Positions 8,569-19,472 of a stretch of DNA of 64,000 bases are shown here, one piece after another (within the stretch, counting starts at the first letter, position 1; each line of letters opens with the position of its first letter). Both the position numbers and the translations under genes were made by a program. The stretch is from positions 1 through 64,000 of the forward strand of contig JAKVCU010000063.1 of NCBI GenBank assembly GCA_022448955.1, written 5' to 3'. A model generated the notes under the pieces. That model was not told the DNA's origin. It saw only the letters and a program-made list of their open reading frames with translations, and searched no databases. This DNA is from Saprospiraceae bacterium (GTDB lineage: Bacteria; Bacteroidota; Bacteroidia; Chitinophagales; Saprospiraceae).

Positions 8569-10028
8569 TGAGTATTCGATCCATTGTCAAAATTTTGGGC
8601 GTTTTGTTTATGTTTTTGGGTGGTTTGATGCTAACTGCATTACCTTTCTCAATCATATTTAAAAGTAATGACTTTTGGGCCATTACTTATGCAGCTATAG
8701 TAACTTTATCTACTGGCTGGATTATTTGGTATGCCAATAGAAATAAAAAAGAAAAAATTGGGAAGCGGGAAGGTTATATGATAGTGGTATTGGCATGGCT
8801 AGGTATGTGTTTTTTTAGTGCCCTCCCCTATTTGTTTAGCGGCACTTTTTTTTCACTAACAGACGCTATGTTCGAAAGTGTTTCTGGCTTGACCACTACT
8901 GGCGCTTCCGTAATAAGCGATATAGAGTCTATTTCGAAAGGTATACTTTTTTGGAGAAGTTTGACCCAATGGATTGGAGGAATGGGAATTATTGTATTAA
9001 CGGTAGCTTTATTTCCTTTATTAGGTATTGGAGGTGTAGAACTATTCGTTGCCGAGGCTCCTGGTCCAACATCTGATAAAATTCATCCACAAATCAAAGA
9101 AACTGCTAAATCACTTTGGTTAATTTATGTAGGCTTAACAATCGTATTGTCCATTATTCTGATTGCAGAAGGCATGACCTTCTACGATTCTATTAACCAT
9201 GCATTAACGACCATGGCTACGGGTGGGTTCTCTACTAAAAACACTAGCATTGCTTACTTTACGAGTCCTTTGATTCAATATACTTTGATTATTTTTATGT
9301 TCTTAGCAGGATCCAACTACACGATATTGTATTATGGATTAAACGGATGTTTTAAAAAAGTATGGCAATCTGATGAGTTTAGAACATACGTAGTCATTAC
9401 TTTAGGATTTATTGTTTTATTAACTTTATTGGTATACCAATATACTGACCATCCTTTCGAATTAGCCTTTAGGGAGGTGTGCTTCCAAGTAATATCTTTG
9501 ATTACCACAACTGGATTTGTATCCGCTGATTATACGAATTGGACCTCCACTACCACTATGATTTGTTTTGTTTTACTATTTGTTGGGGCCTGTACTGGTT
9601 CAACGAGTGGAGGGATAAAGATCATCAGACATCTGGTATTCTTCAAGAACTCCATTTTAGAATTTAAGCGAATTTTACACCCAAGAGGTTTAATTAGAAT
9701 CAAGATTGACAAGAAGATTGTTGCCCCCAAGATTTTGACACATATTCTTGTTTTTTTACTTATCTATCTCATCATATTTGTCGTTGGTTCAATAGTCATG
9801 TCCATTATTCTTACAGATTTTGAACAGCCATTCTTAACAGCTATTGGTTCTGTTGCGACATCACTTGGAAATGTTGGTCCTGGAATTGGACAAGTTGGTC
9901 CGGTTGACAATTTTGCTGCTATTCCAAAACTTGGAAAGTGGTTTTTAGCATTTCTGATGCTACTTGGGCGCTTAGAATTATTTACGATCCTAGTTTTATT
10001 TATGCCCTATTTTTGGAAAATCAATTAA
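8568..10028 (+). CDS. trkH: Trk potassium uptake channel protein TrkH
   Basis: 486 aa, strongly hydrophobic throughout. It has the TrkH/KtrB fold of four M1-P-M2 repeats; the pore loops are visible as SGLTTTGASV, TTMATGGFSTKN, LITTTGFVSADY and VATSLGNVGPGIG, each with the single selectivity glycine. It ends in MPYFWK, close to the usual family end. It forms the K+ path across the inner membrane and is gated by the upstream trkA product. The end of a dispersed repeat overlaps the stop codon. Confidence 0.95.
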   Translation: MSIRSIVKILGVLFMFLGGLMLTALPFSIIFKSNDFWAITYAAIVTLSTGWIIWYANRNKKEKIGKREGYMIVVLAWLGMCFFSALPYLFSGTFFSLTDAMFESVSGLTTTGASVISDIESISKGILFWRSLTQWIGGMGIIVLTVALFPLLGIGGVELFVAEAPGPTSDKIHPQIKETAKSLWLIYVGLTIVLSIILIAEGMTFYDSINHALTTMATGGFSTKNTSIAYFTSPLIQYTLIIFMFLAGSNYTILYYGLNGCFKKVWQSDEFRTYVVITLGFIVLLTLLVYQYTDHPFELAFREVCFQVISLITTTGFVSADYTNWTSTTTMICFVLLFVGACTGSTSGGIKIIRHLVFFKNSILEFKRILHPRGLIRIKIDKKIVAPKILTHILVFLLIYLIIFVVGSIVMSIILTDFEQPFLTAIGSVATSLGNVGPGIGQVGPVDNFAAIPKLGKWFLAFLMLLGRLELFTILVLFMPYFWKIN

Positions 10029-10183
10029 GTAGTTAGGCTAAAACCTGTCTGCCTATGGCTGAAATTGGTACAATAAAATTTTTAACATCAGTTTAAAAAT
10101 CATACGTAACTTTCATCTCGTCAGTTTCTTACTGATTTTTAAGCTGACAATTTATTGTACAAGTAATTTTGTCTAGGCACTTA
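10026..10183 (-). repeat. dispersed intergenic repeat, copy C
   Basis: Read on the minus strand it begins TTAAGTGCCTAGACAAAATT and ends GCCTAACTACTTA, parallel to the copies at 17302 and 23481 (shared AACTGACGAGA, AAAGTTACG.ATGATTTTT and GTACCAATT blocks). It lacks the internal CTGTCTGCC block present in those copies. It lies between the convergent trkH and pgi genes and includes the trkH stop codon. Confidence 0.8.
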
Positions 10184-10186
10184 ATA

Positions 10187-10230
10187 GCTGGTTGTTAGCT
10201 ATTTAATCACACTAGTTACTAACAACCAGC
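10187..10230. terminator. inverted repeat between convergent trkH and pgi
   Basis: Perfect 12-bp arms GCTGGTTGTTAG and CTAACAACCAGC enclose a 20-nt loop, ending 6 bp before the pgi stop. Neither strand carries a T run, so this is a candidate terminator or mRNA end-protecting hairpin only. Confidence 0.4.
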
Positions 10231-10236
10231 AGTAAT

Positions 10237-12237
<2,001 letters not shown>

Positions 12238-12987
12238 TTACTGCTCTAAAACTTCCATTACAATTCGAAAACCAATTCTAGGGTCTGGCGTGGAGTAATT
12301 TAAAGGTTGTTCTATATCACTTGGATAACAATCCCAATTTCCTCCAACTACTGTTCCATCAGCTAATATCTCACTTACATTTCCTACAATTGAACAAAGT
12401 CCAGAATAGGTTTGTGGTTTTAATTGCACCCTTATGGTATACATCCCACCATCAACAGCATAATCATCATAGAACTTTAAATTAAAGTCGAAGAACTCAT
12501 ACTCTTCTTTGTTATTAGAGTCATATTTGATAACGACATCATTCATTAAAGAGGCAAATTCCTCTTTTGTTGGTAATCGAAATCTAACTTTTTTAAAATT
12601 ACGAAGACTATTTTCATGATATTTTTCACCTAACCATTGACAAAAGTACTGTGCTCCCTCGATAGTAATATTTACGACGGGATATTCATCAAAAATGGCC
12701 TGACTAGGATAGTTCTTTTGCATAGTTTCCATAAAAGGCATAGTTAAGGTCTCTACCCACATTTTTGAAAACATCTGACACTTTTCAAAAGGATAGTTTT
12801 CCTTGGATTGAATATCTTTTAGGAATGCTTTATACTCTTTTTGGGTTGTTTCATACTTACTAACCCATATTTTATGCTTTTTTAGATGGACCATCCTTTT
12901 GTCCATCTGTTCGGACTGAAGAAAAAAGTATTTACTTTGGCAAGAATTAAAAAATAAAATTATAAAAAAAAAGGAAAGCCACTTCAT
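12238..12987 (-). CDS. FGE/SUMF1-fold lipoprotein, probably non-catalytic
   Basis: 249 aa. A lipoprotein signal ends in FFNSC (Cys16). The sulfatase-modifying-factor fold shows as WVSKYETTQKEYKAFL, YPVVNITIEGAQYFCQWL, FRLPTKEEFASLM, GNVSEILADGTVVGGNW and PRIGFRIV. The paired catalytic cysteines of true formylglycine-generating enzymes are absent near the C-terminus, and the middle of the fold is shortened. It is therefore more like the structural family members (GldJ/GldK-like) than an enzyme. Last gene of an operon, 3 nt after the glycosyltransferase gene. Fold confident, function unknown. Confidence 0.72.
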   Translation of the reverse strand: MKWLSFFFIILFFNSCQSKYFFLQSEQMDKRMVHLKKHKIWVSKYETTQKEYKAFLKDIQSKENYPFEKCQMFSKMWVETLTMPFMETMQKNYPSQAIFDEYPVVNITIEGAQYFCQWLGEKYHENSLRNFKKVRFRLPTKEEFASLMNDVVIKYDSNNKEEYEFFDFNLKFYDDYAVDGGMYTIRVQLKPQTYSGLCSIVGNVSEILADGTVVGGNWDCYPSDIEQPLNYSTPDPRIGFRIVMEVLEQ

Positions 12988-12990
12988 AGC

Positions 12991-14679
12991 TTATTGAATC
13001 ACAAGTTTTCTTAATATTGGTTGATCTGGATGTCCCTCTCCTATGCTAAAACCGAAATAAACATCATATTCGCCTTTCGGCAAATTAGGAATAGACCATT
13101 GTCCTTCAAACCTTGTTTGTCTTCTTGAAGGTAGTAATATATTTTTAAATTTAGGCTCGAGTGGAACCTCTATCTCTAGATATTCGGAATTTTGATAAAT
13201 AGAGGCTTTTAGACATAAAGGTGCATTTCCTTCAAAAGTATTAATATCATGCCAGTAAGGATTATATAGATCGAAGCTTAGATTTACAATTTGGCTGGGT
13301 GAACCTTTGATGGGTGTAGACCCTGAAGATAAGAACTCGACTTTTTCCTTGATCTGGATGTTTTCTAATTCTTGTAATAAGAATGTTCTTCTATCTACTC
13401 TAATATTTTTATAAAATTCAGGTCGATCATGTTGATGCAATACCATTAAAACATTTTTCCCATGAAGCTTTGCTTCATCATCCCAAATATCGTATTGGTT
13501 CTTGCGGTATAGGTGATTAGCAAAAGTGTAGGCATCTTCCTTTGCATAAAAACTATATTTTGCAGCATTTCGATAGGAGTTTTCAAAAATAACTGGTCTA
13601 TTGTTGGCCTGTTCTTTTATCTCAAATATCCAATCTCTTTTATGGAAATTGCTATTGATATTAAACGGATTAGTCATCATCACTAAAAAACGGGCAGCTA
13701 CAATCAAAACGAAACTGGCTAAAGCCATTCCATAACTCCATTTACGAAAGTTCCGATTCTTTAAGCCGTATTGAAACATCAGATAAATAAGCGGAATACT
13801 TAGAATAGCAGTCCATTGGGGCTCTACATGCCCTTTGAATGAAGAATAAAAAAAGAAAGTCCAAAAACCACCACAAACAAAATAACAAGCACGAATAATC
13901 AGCTTATCGCTAGACCAAGATTTGCGAAGGCTATTGATCCAAAATGGCAATAAAAGCGGACTAAAAATCACTAATTGATTAAGCACATAAGTGATCGTAT
14001 ATTTTAATTCGTAATTATCATTTCGTCCTTTTAGGTGATACCTGAAAGAGGGAAAATCATTGCTATACTGCCAATACAAATGGGGGAAAAAAAGAATAGC
14101 ACCAAAGATAGAGGCCATATAAAACCTCGGATTTCGCAATAATGAAAGATTAGAAAGAAGTACAAAAAAAATGAGTAGCACACCATGATATTTGCTATAA
14201 AGCAAAGCTGCCATGCATATACCAAGTGCCAGGGTATTCCACCAAGAAGACTTTGAAATAAACTGCTGATAAAGATAAAAGAAGAGCATAGTGAAAAACA
14301 AAAGAGGACCATCAGGTGTAGCAATGAGGCCATAAATCTGTAGCAAAGGCATCGCTAGGCATAAAGCTATAAGATAACGAATATCTTCCCGTTTTTGAGG
14401 CTTAGCCATCCATAACCAAAGTATGTAGATACCCAAAAAATGTAGCAATAACGTACCGAAACGAACACCTATCTCATTGGGTAGCCAACTACCAATAGCA
14501 ATAGCCAGGGCTACTCCTGGTGGATGATCGAAGTAGCCCCAATCTAATTGTTTCGTATAAATCCAATAGTAAGCTTCATCCGGATCAACTTCAATAAAGG
14601 CAGCATTTAAAATGCAGATGACGGCCCATATGCCTATTAATTGAAGTAGGTAGCTTAATCCAGTTTTTTGTTTTTTCAA
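12991..14679 (-). CDS. ArnT/PMT-type membrane glycosyltransferase (GT39/GT83-like)
   Basis: 562 aa with about 10-12 hydrophobic helices, then a soluble C-terminal beta-rich region (about 380-562). The N-terminal loop FIEVDPDEAYYWIYTKQLDWG and DHPPG carry the Asp-Glu metal/donor-binding motif typical of ArnT-like transferases, which move a sugar from an undecaprenyl-phosphate donor to an acceptor on the outer face of the inner membrane. The acceptor is unknown. The start is a TTG; there is no in-frame ATG before the first conserved loop. It is 5 nt after the META lipoprotein gene and 3 nt before the FGE-like gene, so the three are co-transcribed. Confidence 0.8.
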   Translation of the reverse strand: MKKQKTGLSYLLQLIGIWAVICILNAAFIEVDPDEAYYWIYTKQLDWGYFDHPPGVALAIAIGSWLPNEIGVRFGTLLLHFLGIYILWLWMAKPQKREDIRYLIALCLAMPLLQIYGLIATPDGPLLFFTMLFFYLYQQFISKSSWWNTLALGICMAALLYSKYHGVLLIFFVLLSNLSLLRNPRFYMASIFGAILFFPHLYWQYSNDFPSFRYHLKGRNDNYELKYTITYVLNQLVIFSPLLLPFWINSLRKSWSSDKLIIRACYFVCGGFWTFFFYSSFKGHVEPQWTAILSIPLIYLMFQYGLKNRNFRKWSYGMALASFVLIVAARFLVMMTNPFNINSNFHKRDWIFEIKEQANNRPVIFENSYRNAAKYSFYAKEDAYTFANHLYRKNQYDIWDDEAKLHGKNVLMVLHQHDRPEFYKNIRVDRRTFLLQELENIQIKEKVEFLSSGSTPIKGSPSQIVNLSFDLYNPYWHDINTFEGNAPLCLKASIYQNSEYLEIEVPLEPKFKNILLPSRRQTRFEGQWSIPNLPKGEYDVYFGFSIGEGHPDQPILRKLVIQ

Positions 14680-14684
14680 AAAAA

Positions 14685-15203
14685 CTACTTAATAGATTTC
14701 AAAAAATTTATTTCTCCTTGATCGCAAATGATACTTAGAGTATTGTTGCTATATTCATATTTTTTAGCTGATTTCAACATACGCTGAAACCTTCTTTCAA
14801 ATGCAGCAAGTGAACCCTGACAGCCTTTTTTTGTGCTAGCCAAGCCTCTTATAGTGATGCTCTGCTGGAGCGTATCAGCCATGTAGGCTGCAAAATATCT
14901 ATTACAACCACTGTTGCCATCTAACCTTCCGTTTTTAAAAGTAGCATCAAGTGTACCACTCGAAGCCTTCATTTTTTTACCATCAATAATGAAGTGACTA
15001 AGCTTCCAGTATTCTTTTTCAAAAGGAACTTTTTGAGCAGCTCTTGCTTCTTCCATCAACTTATCTAATGAAGCGGTGTCGTTTTTTAATTGCTTTTTGG
15101 AAGATTGGCTACTACTTTTTCCGATTCTCTTTGGGGAGTCATCACCACCACATGCAAATAAAAATCCAGCTGCTAATAAGAAAATTACGATATTCCACTT
15201 CAT
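14685..15203 (-). CDS. META-domain (HslJ-like) lipoprotein
   Basis: 172 aa. The lipoprotein signal ends FLFACGG (Cys18). A Ser/Lys-rich linker is followed by one META domain: EYWKLSHFIIDGK, GRLDGNSGCNRYFAAY (the family's GxxGCN core), IRGLASTKKGCQG and YEYSNNTLSI. It is probably anchored in the periplasm or outer membrane. META proteins are linked to envelope stress and antibiotic tolerance in E. coli (HslJ); no specific role follows here. First gene of the three-gene operon with the glycosyltransferase and FGE-like genes, which supports an envelope role. Confidence 0.8.
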   Translation of the reverse strand: MKWNIVIFLLAAGFLFACGGDDSPKRIGKSSSQSSKKQLKNDTASLDKLMEEARAAQKVPFEKEYWKLSHFIIDGKKMKASSGTLDATFKNGRLDGNSGCNRYFAAYMADTLQQSITIRGLASTKKGCQGSLAAFERRFQRMLKSAKKYEYSNNTLSIICDQGEINFLKSIK

Positions 15204-15306
15204 GTTTATAATTCTGTTTTGAATGAAACAATAAAATCACTCACAAGCAATGCTTGCGGCGCGAATTTACAAAAACTTAGCACTTTTTATAGCGTATTTT
15301 GCACAA

Positions 15307-16269
15307 TTAGCTCAGGGCTGTTCTTACCTTTTGCAATAAAGCCATTGTTGAACTGATTCCCTGTGGTTCGCTTTGTTCACTCCCTTCATATTCAATTCCT
15401 ACATAGCCATTATAACCCGCATCGGTAACAATTTTCATCATTCTAAGATAGTCAGTATGAATTTCGTTTCCTTCCGCATCAAAATCGTGTGATTTTGCAC
15501 TTACTGCTTTTGCAAAAGGCATTAATTCAGTTACTCCTTTATAACGATCATATTCATTATCTTCGGCAACCTTAAAATTACCAAAGTCTGGAAGTGTCCC
15601 ACAATTTGGCATTCCCACTTCTTTGATAACATTAGAAAGCCACTGCCCATCCGAAGAATATCCTCCATGATTTTCTACAATGACATTAATTTCTAAACTT
15701 TGAGCGAAGGTGGCTAATTGTCCTAACCCGTCTACAGCAGCTTTGGCAACATCTTCTCTACTTCCCTGACCTGCGGCATTTACACGAATAGAATGGCAGC
15801 CAAGAAATTTAGCTGCAAGTGCCCACTTATGGTGATTTTCTACTGCATTAGAGCGCTCTTTATCATCTAAGTTACCTAGATAGCCTTCGCCATCTACCAT
15901 AATTAGAAGGTTTTTGACGCCGCTATCTTTTGATCTTTTTAGCATTTCAGCAATATATTTACTGTCATCTGCTTTATCCTTAAAGAACTGATTAACATAT
16001 TCTATTGCCTGGATGCCAAATTGTTTGGAAGCATAAGCCGCGAAATCTAGATTATCTAATTCTCCGGCACGAATCGTCCGATGCAAAGACCACTGAGCTA
16101 ATGAAATATCAAATAATAAGGGGGTTGCTGACTTTGGCTTTTCAGCGGCATCTTTTTCTTCCTGCGCTGTGGGTGCTTGGCTATTGCCACAGCCGATCAT
16201 ACCAAATACACCTGCCCCTAGGGCAAAGGTGCTGGTTTCTTTAAGGAAGGTTCTTCTATTTTGTTCCAT
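15307..16269 (-). CDS. Tat-exported sugar-phosphate isomerase/epimerase-like TIM barrel
   Basis: 320 aa. A twin-arginine signal ([12 protein letters not shown]) runs into a lipobox-like GMIGCGN, suggesting a Tat-exported lipoprotein. The rest is the AP-endonuclease-2/xylose-isomerase-like barrel: [67 protein letters not shown] and [10 protein letters not shown], with the Glu, Asp, His and Glu expected to hold a metal ion. Similar exported barrels are common in Bacteroidota and are thought to act on sugars or polyols in the periplasm. It lies 4 nt after the amidase gene. Confidence 0.85.
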   Translation of the reverse strand: MEQNRRTFLKETSTFALGAGVFGMIGCGNSQAPTAQEEKDAAEKPKSATPLLFDISLAQWSLHRTIRAGELDNLDFAAYASKQFGIQAIEYVNQFFKDKADDSKYIAEMLKRSKDSGVKNLLIMVDGEGYLGNLDDKERSNAVENHHKWALAAKFLGCHSIRVNAAGQGSREDVAKAAVDGLGQLATFAQSLEINVIVENHGGYSSDGQWLSNVIKEVGMPNCGTLPDFGNFKVAEDNEYDRYKGVTELMPFAKAVSAKSHDFDAEGNEIHTDYLRMMKIVTDAGYNGYVGIEYEGSEQSEPQGISSTMALLQKVRTALS

Positions 16270-16273
16270 ATAT

Positions 16274-16933
16274 CTAAATTGTATTTAGGTACTGAATAAC
16301 TGTTCTAGCTTGTGCTTCTGCAAATCTTTCTACAATTTCGTCATCCATCAATAAAGATGCATCATCAAAATTATCGAAGAATAGGTGTTCAATTAAAATA
16401 GCAGGCATAGCTGTTTTTGTCAAAACGAAAAAACTGGCTTCTCGATCATGATCGCCATCAGAGCGATCACTCCTGTAACGGATACGATCACCTAGGAGCT
16501 CTTTGACATTATTCCAATGAATATCAGCAATTTCGTCAGACTTGGTTTTTCCTTTTGAGGTATAGATCTCGAATCCTTTTGCTAAATGAGAACTTGATGC
16601 GTTGGAATGATTAGAAATATAAATACCCTTTTTGTAGTTACGATAATACCAGTTGGCCATATCTACACGATATTGCAAAGAGCTATCTAAATATTCATGA
16701 CTTACAATAATATTACTAATCCCTAATTGATCCAATTTTTGAGCTACTCTATTGGTAAGTGTTCTATTAAAAACACCTTCATAAAACCATCCATCTTTAT
16801 GGAAGACGCCTTTATCATGCTTAAATTGTTTGCTTGGGGCAGTGACATATTTCCCATCCCCATCTATTCCACCGTGGCCTGCATCGAGAAAGACACAATA
16901 ATCTACTTTCATATGGTTATTTTTTTTCGACAT
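16274..16933 (-). CDS. N-acetylmuramoyl-L-alanine amidase (Amidase_3 family)
   Basis: 219 aa, a single Amidase_3 catalytic domain. Zinc and catalytic residues can be seen in FLDAGHGG (His), FYEGVFNR (Glu), ISNHSNA (His) and [10 protein letters not shown] (Glu). It should cut the bond between muramic acid and the stem peptide. There is no recognisable signal peptide from either M1 or M8, which is odd for a cell-wall enzyme; similar signal-less family members occur and may target phage-like or recycled muropeptide substrates. First gene of a two-gene operon. A palindrome lies about 50 bp upstream. Confidence 0.85.
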   Translation of the reverse strand: MSKKNNHMKVDYCVFLDAGHGGIDGDGKYVTAPSKQFKHDKGVFHKDGWFYEGVFNRTLTNRVAQKLDQLGISNIIVSHEYLDSSLQYRVDMANWYYRNYKKGIYISNHSNASSSHLAKGFEIYTSKGKTKSDEIADIHWNNVKELLGDRIRYRSDRSDGDHDREASFFVLTKTAMPAILIEHLFFDNFDDASLLMDDEIVERFAEAQARTVIQYLNTI

Positions 16934-16980
16934 CTAGCTTTCCAAACTAGTATTTCAAGGATGAAGTGACTATCCACCTT

Positions 16981-17001
16981 CATGATATTGATAATATCAT
17001 G
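16981..17001. promoter_or_regulatory. palindrome upstream of the amidase operon
   Basis: CATGATATT-gat-AATATCATG, 9-bp perfect arms, 48 bp before the amidase start. Size and position fit a repressor operator. There is no T run, so it is not an obvious terminator. Confidence 0.3.
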
Positions 17002-17199
17002 TTAGTTTTATTGGTTAAGTTTATCTGAAATTTATTTACTAGTTTAGTTTTAACACCTTTTTGATTGCATAATACCAAAAAAACATACATCTGCGTATAT
17101 CGCAAAGTCAAAAAATTGCCAGTTCTTACTCAGAAAACAAATTTCTCAACAAACTCTAAATTCTTAGATTATACTCCCAAAATACAAAAGAAATTGAAA

Positions 17200-17266
17200 A
17201 AGGGTATAACGAACGAAGATCATCAGACAAATCTGTCCACTTGATCATTGTACATTTATACCCTTA
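17200..17266 (+). other. nested inverted repeat, candidate structured RNA or mobile remnant
   Basis: Outer arms AAGGGTATAA and TTATACCCTT (10 bp, perfect) enclose GATCA/TGATC, which in turn encloses CAGA-caaa-TCTG. Three nested stems in 67 nt form one long interrupted hairpin. No T run follows and no coding frame crosses it. Confidence 0.35.
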
Positions 17267-17301
17267 ACAAACGCCATTGTATTATTGATTTATAGAATAA
17301 C

Positions 17302-17483
17302 TTTTAAGCGGCTAGGTAAAATTGCTTGTATAATAAAATTGTTCATTCGAAAATTATAGGTAACTGACGAGAGAAAAGTTACGCATGATTTTTGAACAAA
17401 CGTAAAGAGCTGTCTGCCTATGGCTGAATTTTTTTGTACCAATTCCAGTCTGCCGGCAGGCAGAGTTTCGGGCAAACTACTTA
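17302..17483 (+). repeat. dispersed intergenic repeat, copy A (reference copy)
   Basis: About 182 bp. It begins TTTTAAGCGGCTAG and ends GGGCAAACTACTTA; read inward from both ends, TAAGCGGCTAG and TAAGTAGTTTG form imperfect terminal inverted repeats. Near the right end CTGTCTGCC and the inverted GGCAGGCAG form a hairpin. It aligns over its whole length with copy B by eye. It lies downstream of dctM. Confidence 0.85.
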
Positions 17484-17518
17484 GCATCAACTATCCTAAA
17501 TTTTCAATTACAGTTTCA

Positions 17519-18838
17519 TTAAGAGCTCATTAGCCATCCTCGAGTCAAATAAATAATTTCAGGAAAAAGAATGACTAGGATAACGAATATAATTTGAATG
17601 ACCACAAATGGAATAATACCTCTATAAAGATGTTGCGTAGTAATTTCTGGCGGCGCAACTCCTTTTAAATAGAATAATGAAAAACCGAATGGAGGTGACA
17701 AAAAAGAAGTTTGCAAGTTTAAGGCTAGTAAGATGCCTATCCAGACTAAATCAATACCCAATTCTACAAAAATAGGGGCAACGACAGGCACTATGATAAA
17801 GATAATTTCAATAAAATCAATAAAAAAGCCAGCTACAAAAACGACTAGCATCACTAATCCTAAAAAGACCATTGGCGATAAGTTCGCATCTTGAATAAGG
17901 CTAATTAGGTAGGCGTCTCCATTCATTTCTCTAAAAACAAAAGTAAAGGTAGTAGCTCCTAATAAAATAATGAATACCATACTTGTCAAATGCGTGGTTT
18001 CTCGCATGACTGCACCTAAAACGGCAAGATTAAATTTTCCTTGTGAGATGGTCAATAAGCTTGCTCCCAGTGCTCCTACGGCTGCTGCTTCAGTAGGTGA
18101 TGCAATACCTACAAAGATGGAACCTAATACAGCAATAATAAGTAATAAGGGTAAAAAGAAAGCATAGAAAACTTTCTTCACAAAATTATCCTTTTTAAAT
18201 GCTACAATTTCTTCTTCTGGAATGGGAGGTGCAAATTCTGGATGGATGCGTGCGAGCACAAGGATGTAAACTATGTAAAGGATTACTAAAACCAAGCCAG
18301 GCAACAAAGCTGCCGCAAATAGATTGCCTACAGAAACATTTAAAACGCTCCCCAATAAGACCAAAACCACTGAAGGTGGAATAATTTGTCCTAATGTACC
18401 AGATGCTGCAATAGTCCCAGTTGCTAGTTCCGCTTGGTATCCCCGCTTCAGCATGGTCGGTAAACTTATCAAACCCATCGTAATGACTGTGGCACCCACA
18501 ATACCCGTCGACGCAGCTAATAATGCACCTACAATGACTACCGAAATGGCTAAACCTCCTTTTACCTTTCCAAAAAGGATAGCCATTGTTTCGAGCAAGC
18601 TTTCAGCCAGCCCTGATTTTTCTAACATAATACCCATATAAATGAAAAGAGGTACCGCCAGTAATACATAATTACTCATCACTCCCATGATACGAGGAGG
18701 TAGAGCTGTAAAGCTAATAGGATCTAAAAAGCACACTGCATATATTATGGAAATTCCCCCAAGTGTAAAAGCTACTGGAAATCCATAAAGTATGAGGATA
18801 AATATGCTAAGAAAAAGAAGTATCGCTAATATTTCCAT
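17519..18838 (-). CDS. dctM: TRAP transporter large permease subunit (DctM)
   Basis: 439 aa with 11-12 hydrophobic helices and no signal peptide, the standard DctM length and profile. Typical stretches: PLFIYMGIMLEKSGLAE, STGIVGATVITMGLISLP, GTLGQIIPPSVVLVLLG, GIASPTEAAAVGALGA and LNLQTSFLSPPFGFSLFYLKG. It forms the Na+-driven transport domain that takes substrate from a periplasmic binding protein. The likely partner is the Tat-exported TakP-like protein at the left edge. It starts 12 nt after dctQ. Confidence 0.95.
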   Translation of the reverse strand: MEILAILLFLSIFILILYGFPVAFTLGGISIIYAVCFLDPISFTALPPRIMGVMSNYVLLAVPLFIYMGIMLEKSGLAESLLETMAILFGKVKGGLAISVVIVGALLAASTGIVGATVITMGLISLPTMLKRGYQAELATGTIAASGTLGQIIPPSVVLVLLGSVLNVSVGNLFAAALLPGLVLVILYIVYILVLARIHPEFAPPIPEEEIVAFKKDNFVKKVFYAFFLPLLLIIAVLGSIFVGIASPTEAAAVGALGASLLTISQGKFNLAVLGAVMRETTHLTSMVFIILLGATTFTFVFREMNGDAYLISLIQDANLSPMVFLGLVMLVVFVAGFFIDFIEIIFIIVPVVAPIFVELGIDLVWIGILLALNLQTSFLSPPFGFSLFYLKGVAPPEITTQHLYRGIIPFVVIQIIFVILVILFPEIIYLTRGWLMSS

Positions 18839-18850
18839 GTTTGCTTGATT

Positions 18851-19369
18851 CTACAGTTGGTCTGTATTTCGATAAATAAGAAGATTCTTGAATAATACAG
18901 AGATACCTTGCAAAAACAGAAATACCATTCCGATACTTACACTGAATTTAATGAGATATCTTGCTGGTAAGCCTCCGGGATCAGGGGAAGTTTCACCTAC
19001 ATTATAAGAAATTAACGCATATTCATAAGACCAATAAATGACCATAAGGCACCAAGGAATAAGAAATAATAAAATGCCAATAATATTCACGAATGCCTGA
19101 TCCTTTGGAGAAAATTTGGCATAAAAAAGATCAACTCGAACATGTTTGTCGTGCTTAAAGGCGTAGCCTGCACCAAACAAAAATATTAGGGCAAATAAGT
19201 GCCACTCTAACTCCATAATCCAGGCGGCAGTATTACTAAAAAAATATCGAGTGACTACATCGAAGCAAACCAATAAGACTAATAAGGTAGTCAAGCAAGA
19301 AACAGCCTGCCCTACCCGTTCATTTAATTGATCAATAAGTTGAGAAGCCCTACTCAAAAAATGGTCCAT
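18851..19369 (-). CDS. dctQ: TRAP transporter small permease subunit (DctQ)
   Basis: 172 aa from the ATG at 19369. A TTG-free extension to 19399 is open, but MDHFLSRASQL fits the family start better. Four hydrophobic helices with the conserved first-helix Arg (VVTRYFF) and the W/E-rich loop AAWIMELEWHLFALIFLFGAGY, then HDKHVRVDLFYAKF. It forms the scaffold subunit of the TRAP permease with DctM. First gene of the dctQM operon. Confidence 0.92.
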   Translation of the reverse strand: MDHFLSRASQLIDQLNERVGQAVSCLTTLLVLLVCFDVVTRYFFSNTAAWIMELEWHLFALIFLFGAGYAFKHDKHVRVDLFYAKFSPKDQAFVNIIGILLFLIPWCLMVIYWSYEYALISYNVGETSPDPGGLPARYLIKFSVSIGMVFLFLQGISVLFKNLLIYRNTDQL

Positions 19370-19410
19370 CTTGATTTTATTTTGCACATTCAAAAGCAAA
19401 ATAGTAAAAA

Positions 19411-19439
19411 AAGCGATTCAAACTATATCTGAATCGCTT
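19411..19439 (-). terminator. terminator of the glucosaminidase gene
   Basis: Arms AAGCGATTCA and TGAATCGCTT (10 bp, perfect). On the minus strand the hairpin is followed directly by a run of seven T, 34 bp after the glucosaminidase stop: a classic intrinsic terminator separating it from dctQ. Confidence 0.85.
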
Positions 19440-19472
19440 CTCTTGATCTGAACACGCAAATTTAAATAAAGC

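Larger units (their letters stand above)
16934..17518. other. 585-bp gap holding a palindrome, a folded element and repeat copy A
   Basis: It contains the 21-bp palindrome at 16981-17001, the nested inverted repeat at 17200-17266 and the dispersed repeat at 17302-17483, all described separately. A short minus-strand open frame inside the repeat (17290-17490) has no coding character and other repeat copies do not preserve it. Confidence 0.7.

Noticed and set aside
17290-17490. 66-codon minus-strand frame inside repeat copy A
   Set aside because: Not preserved in the other repeat copies and without protein character.
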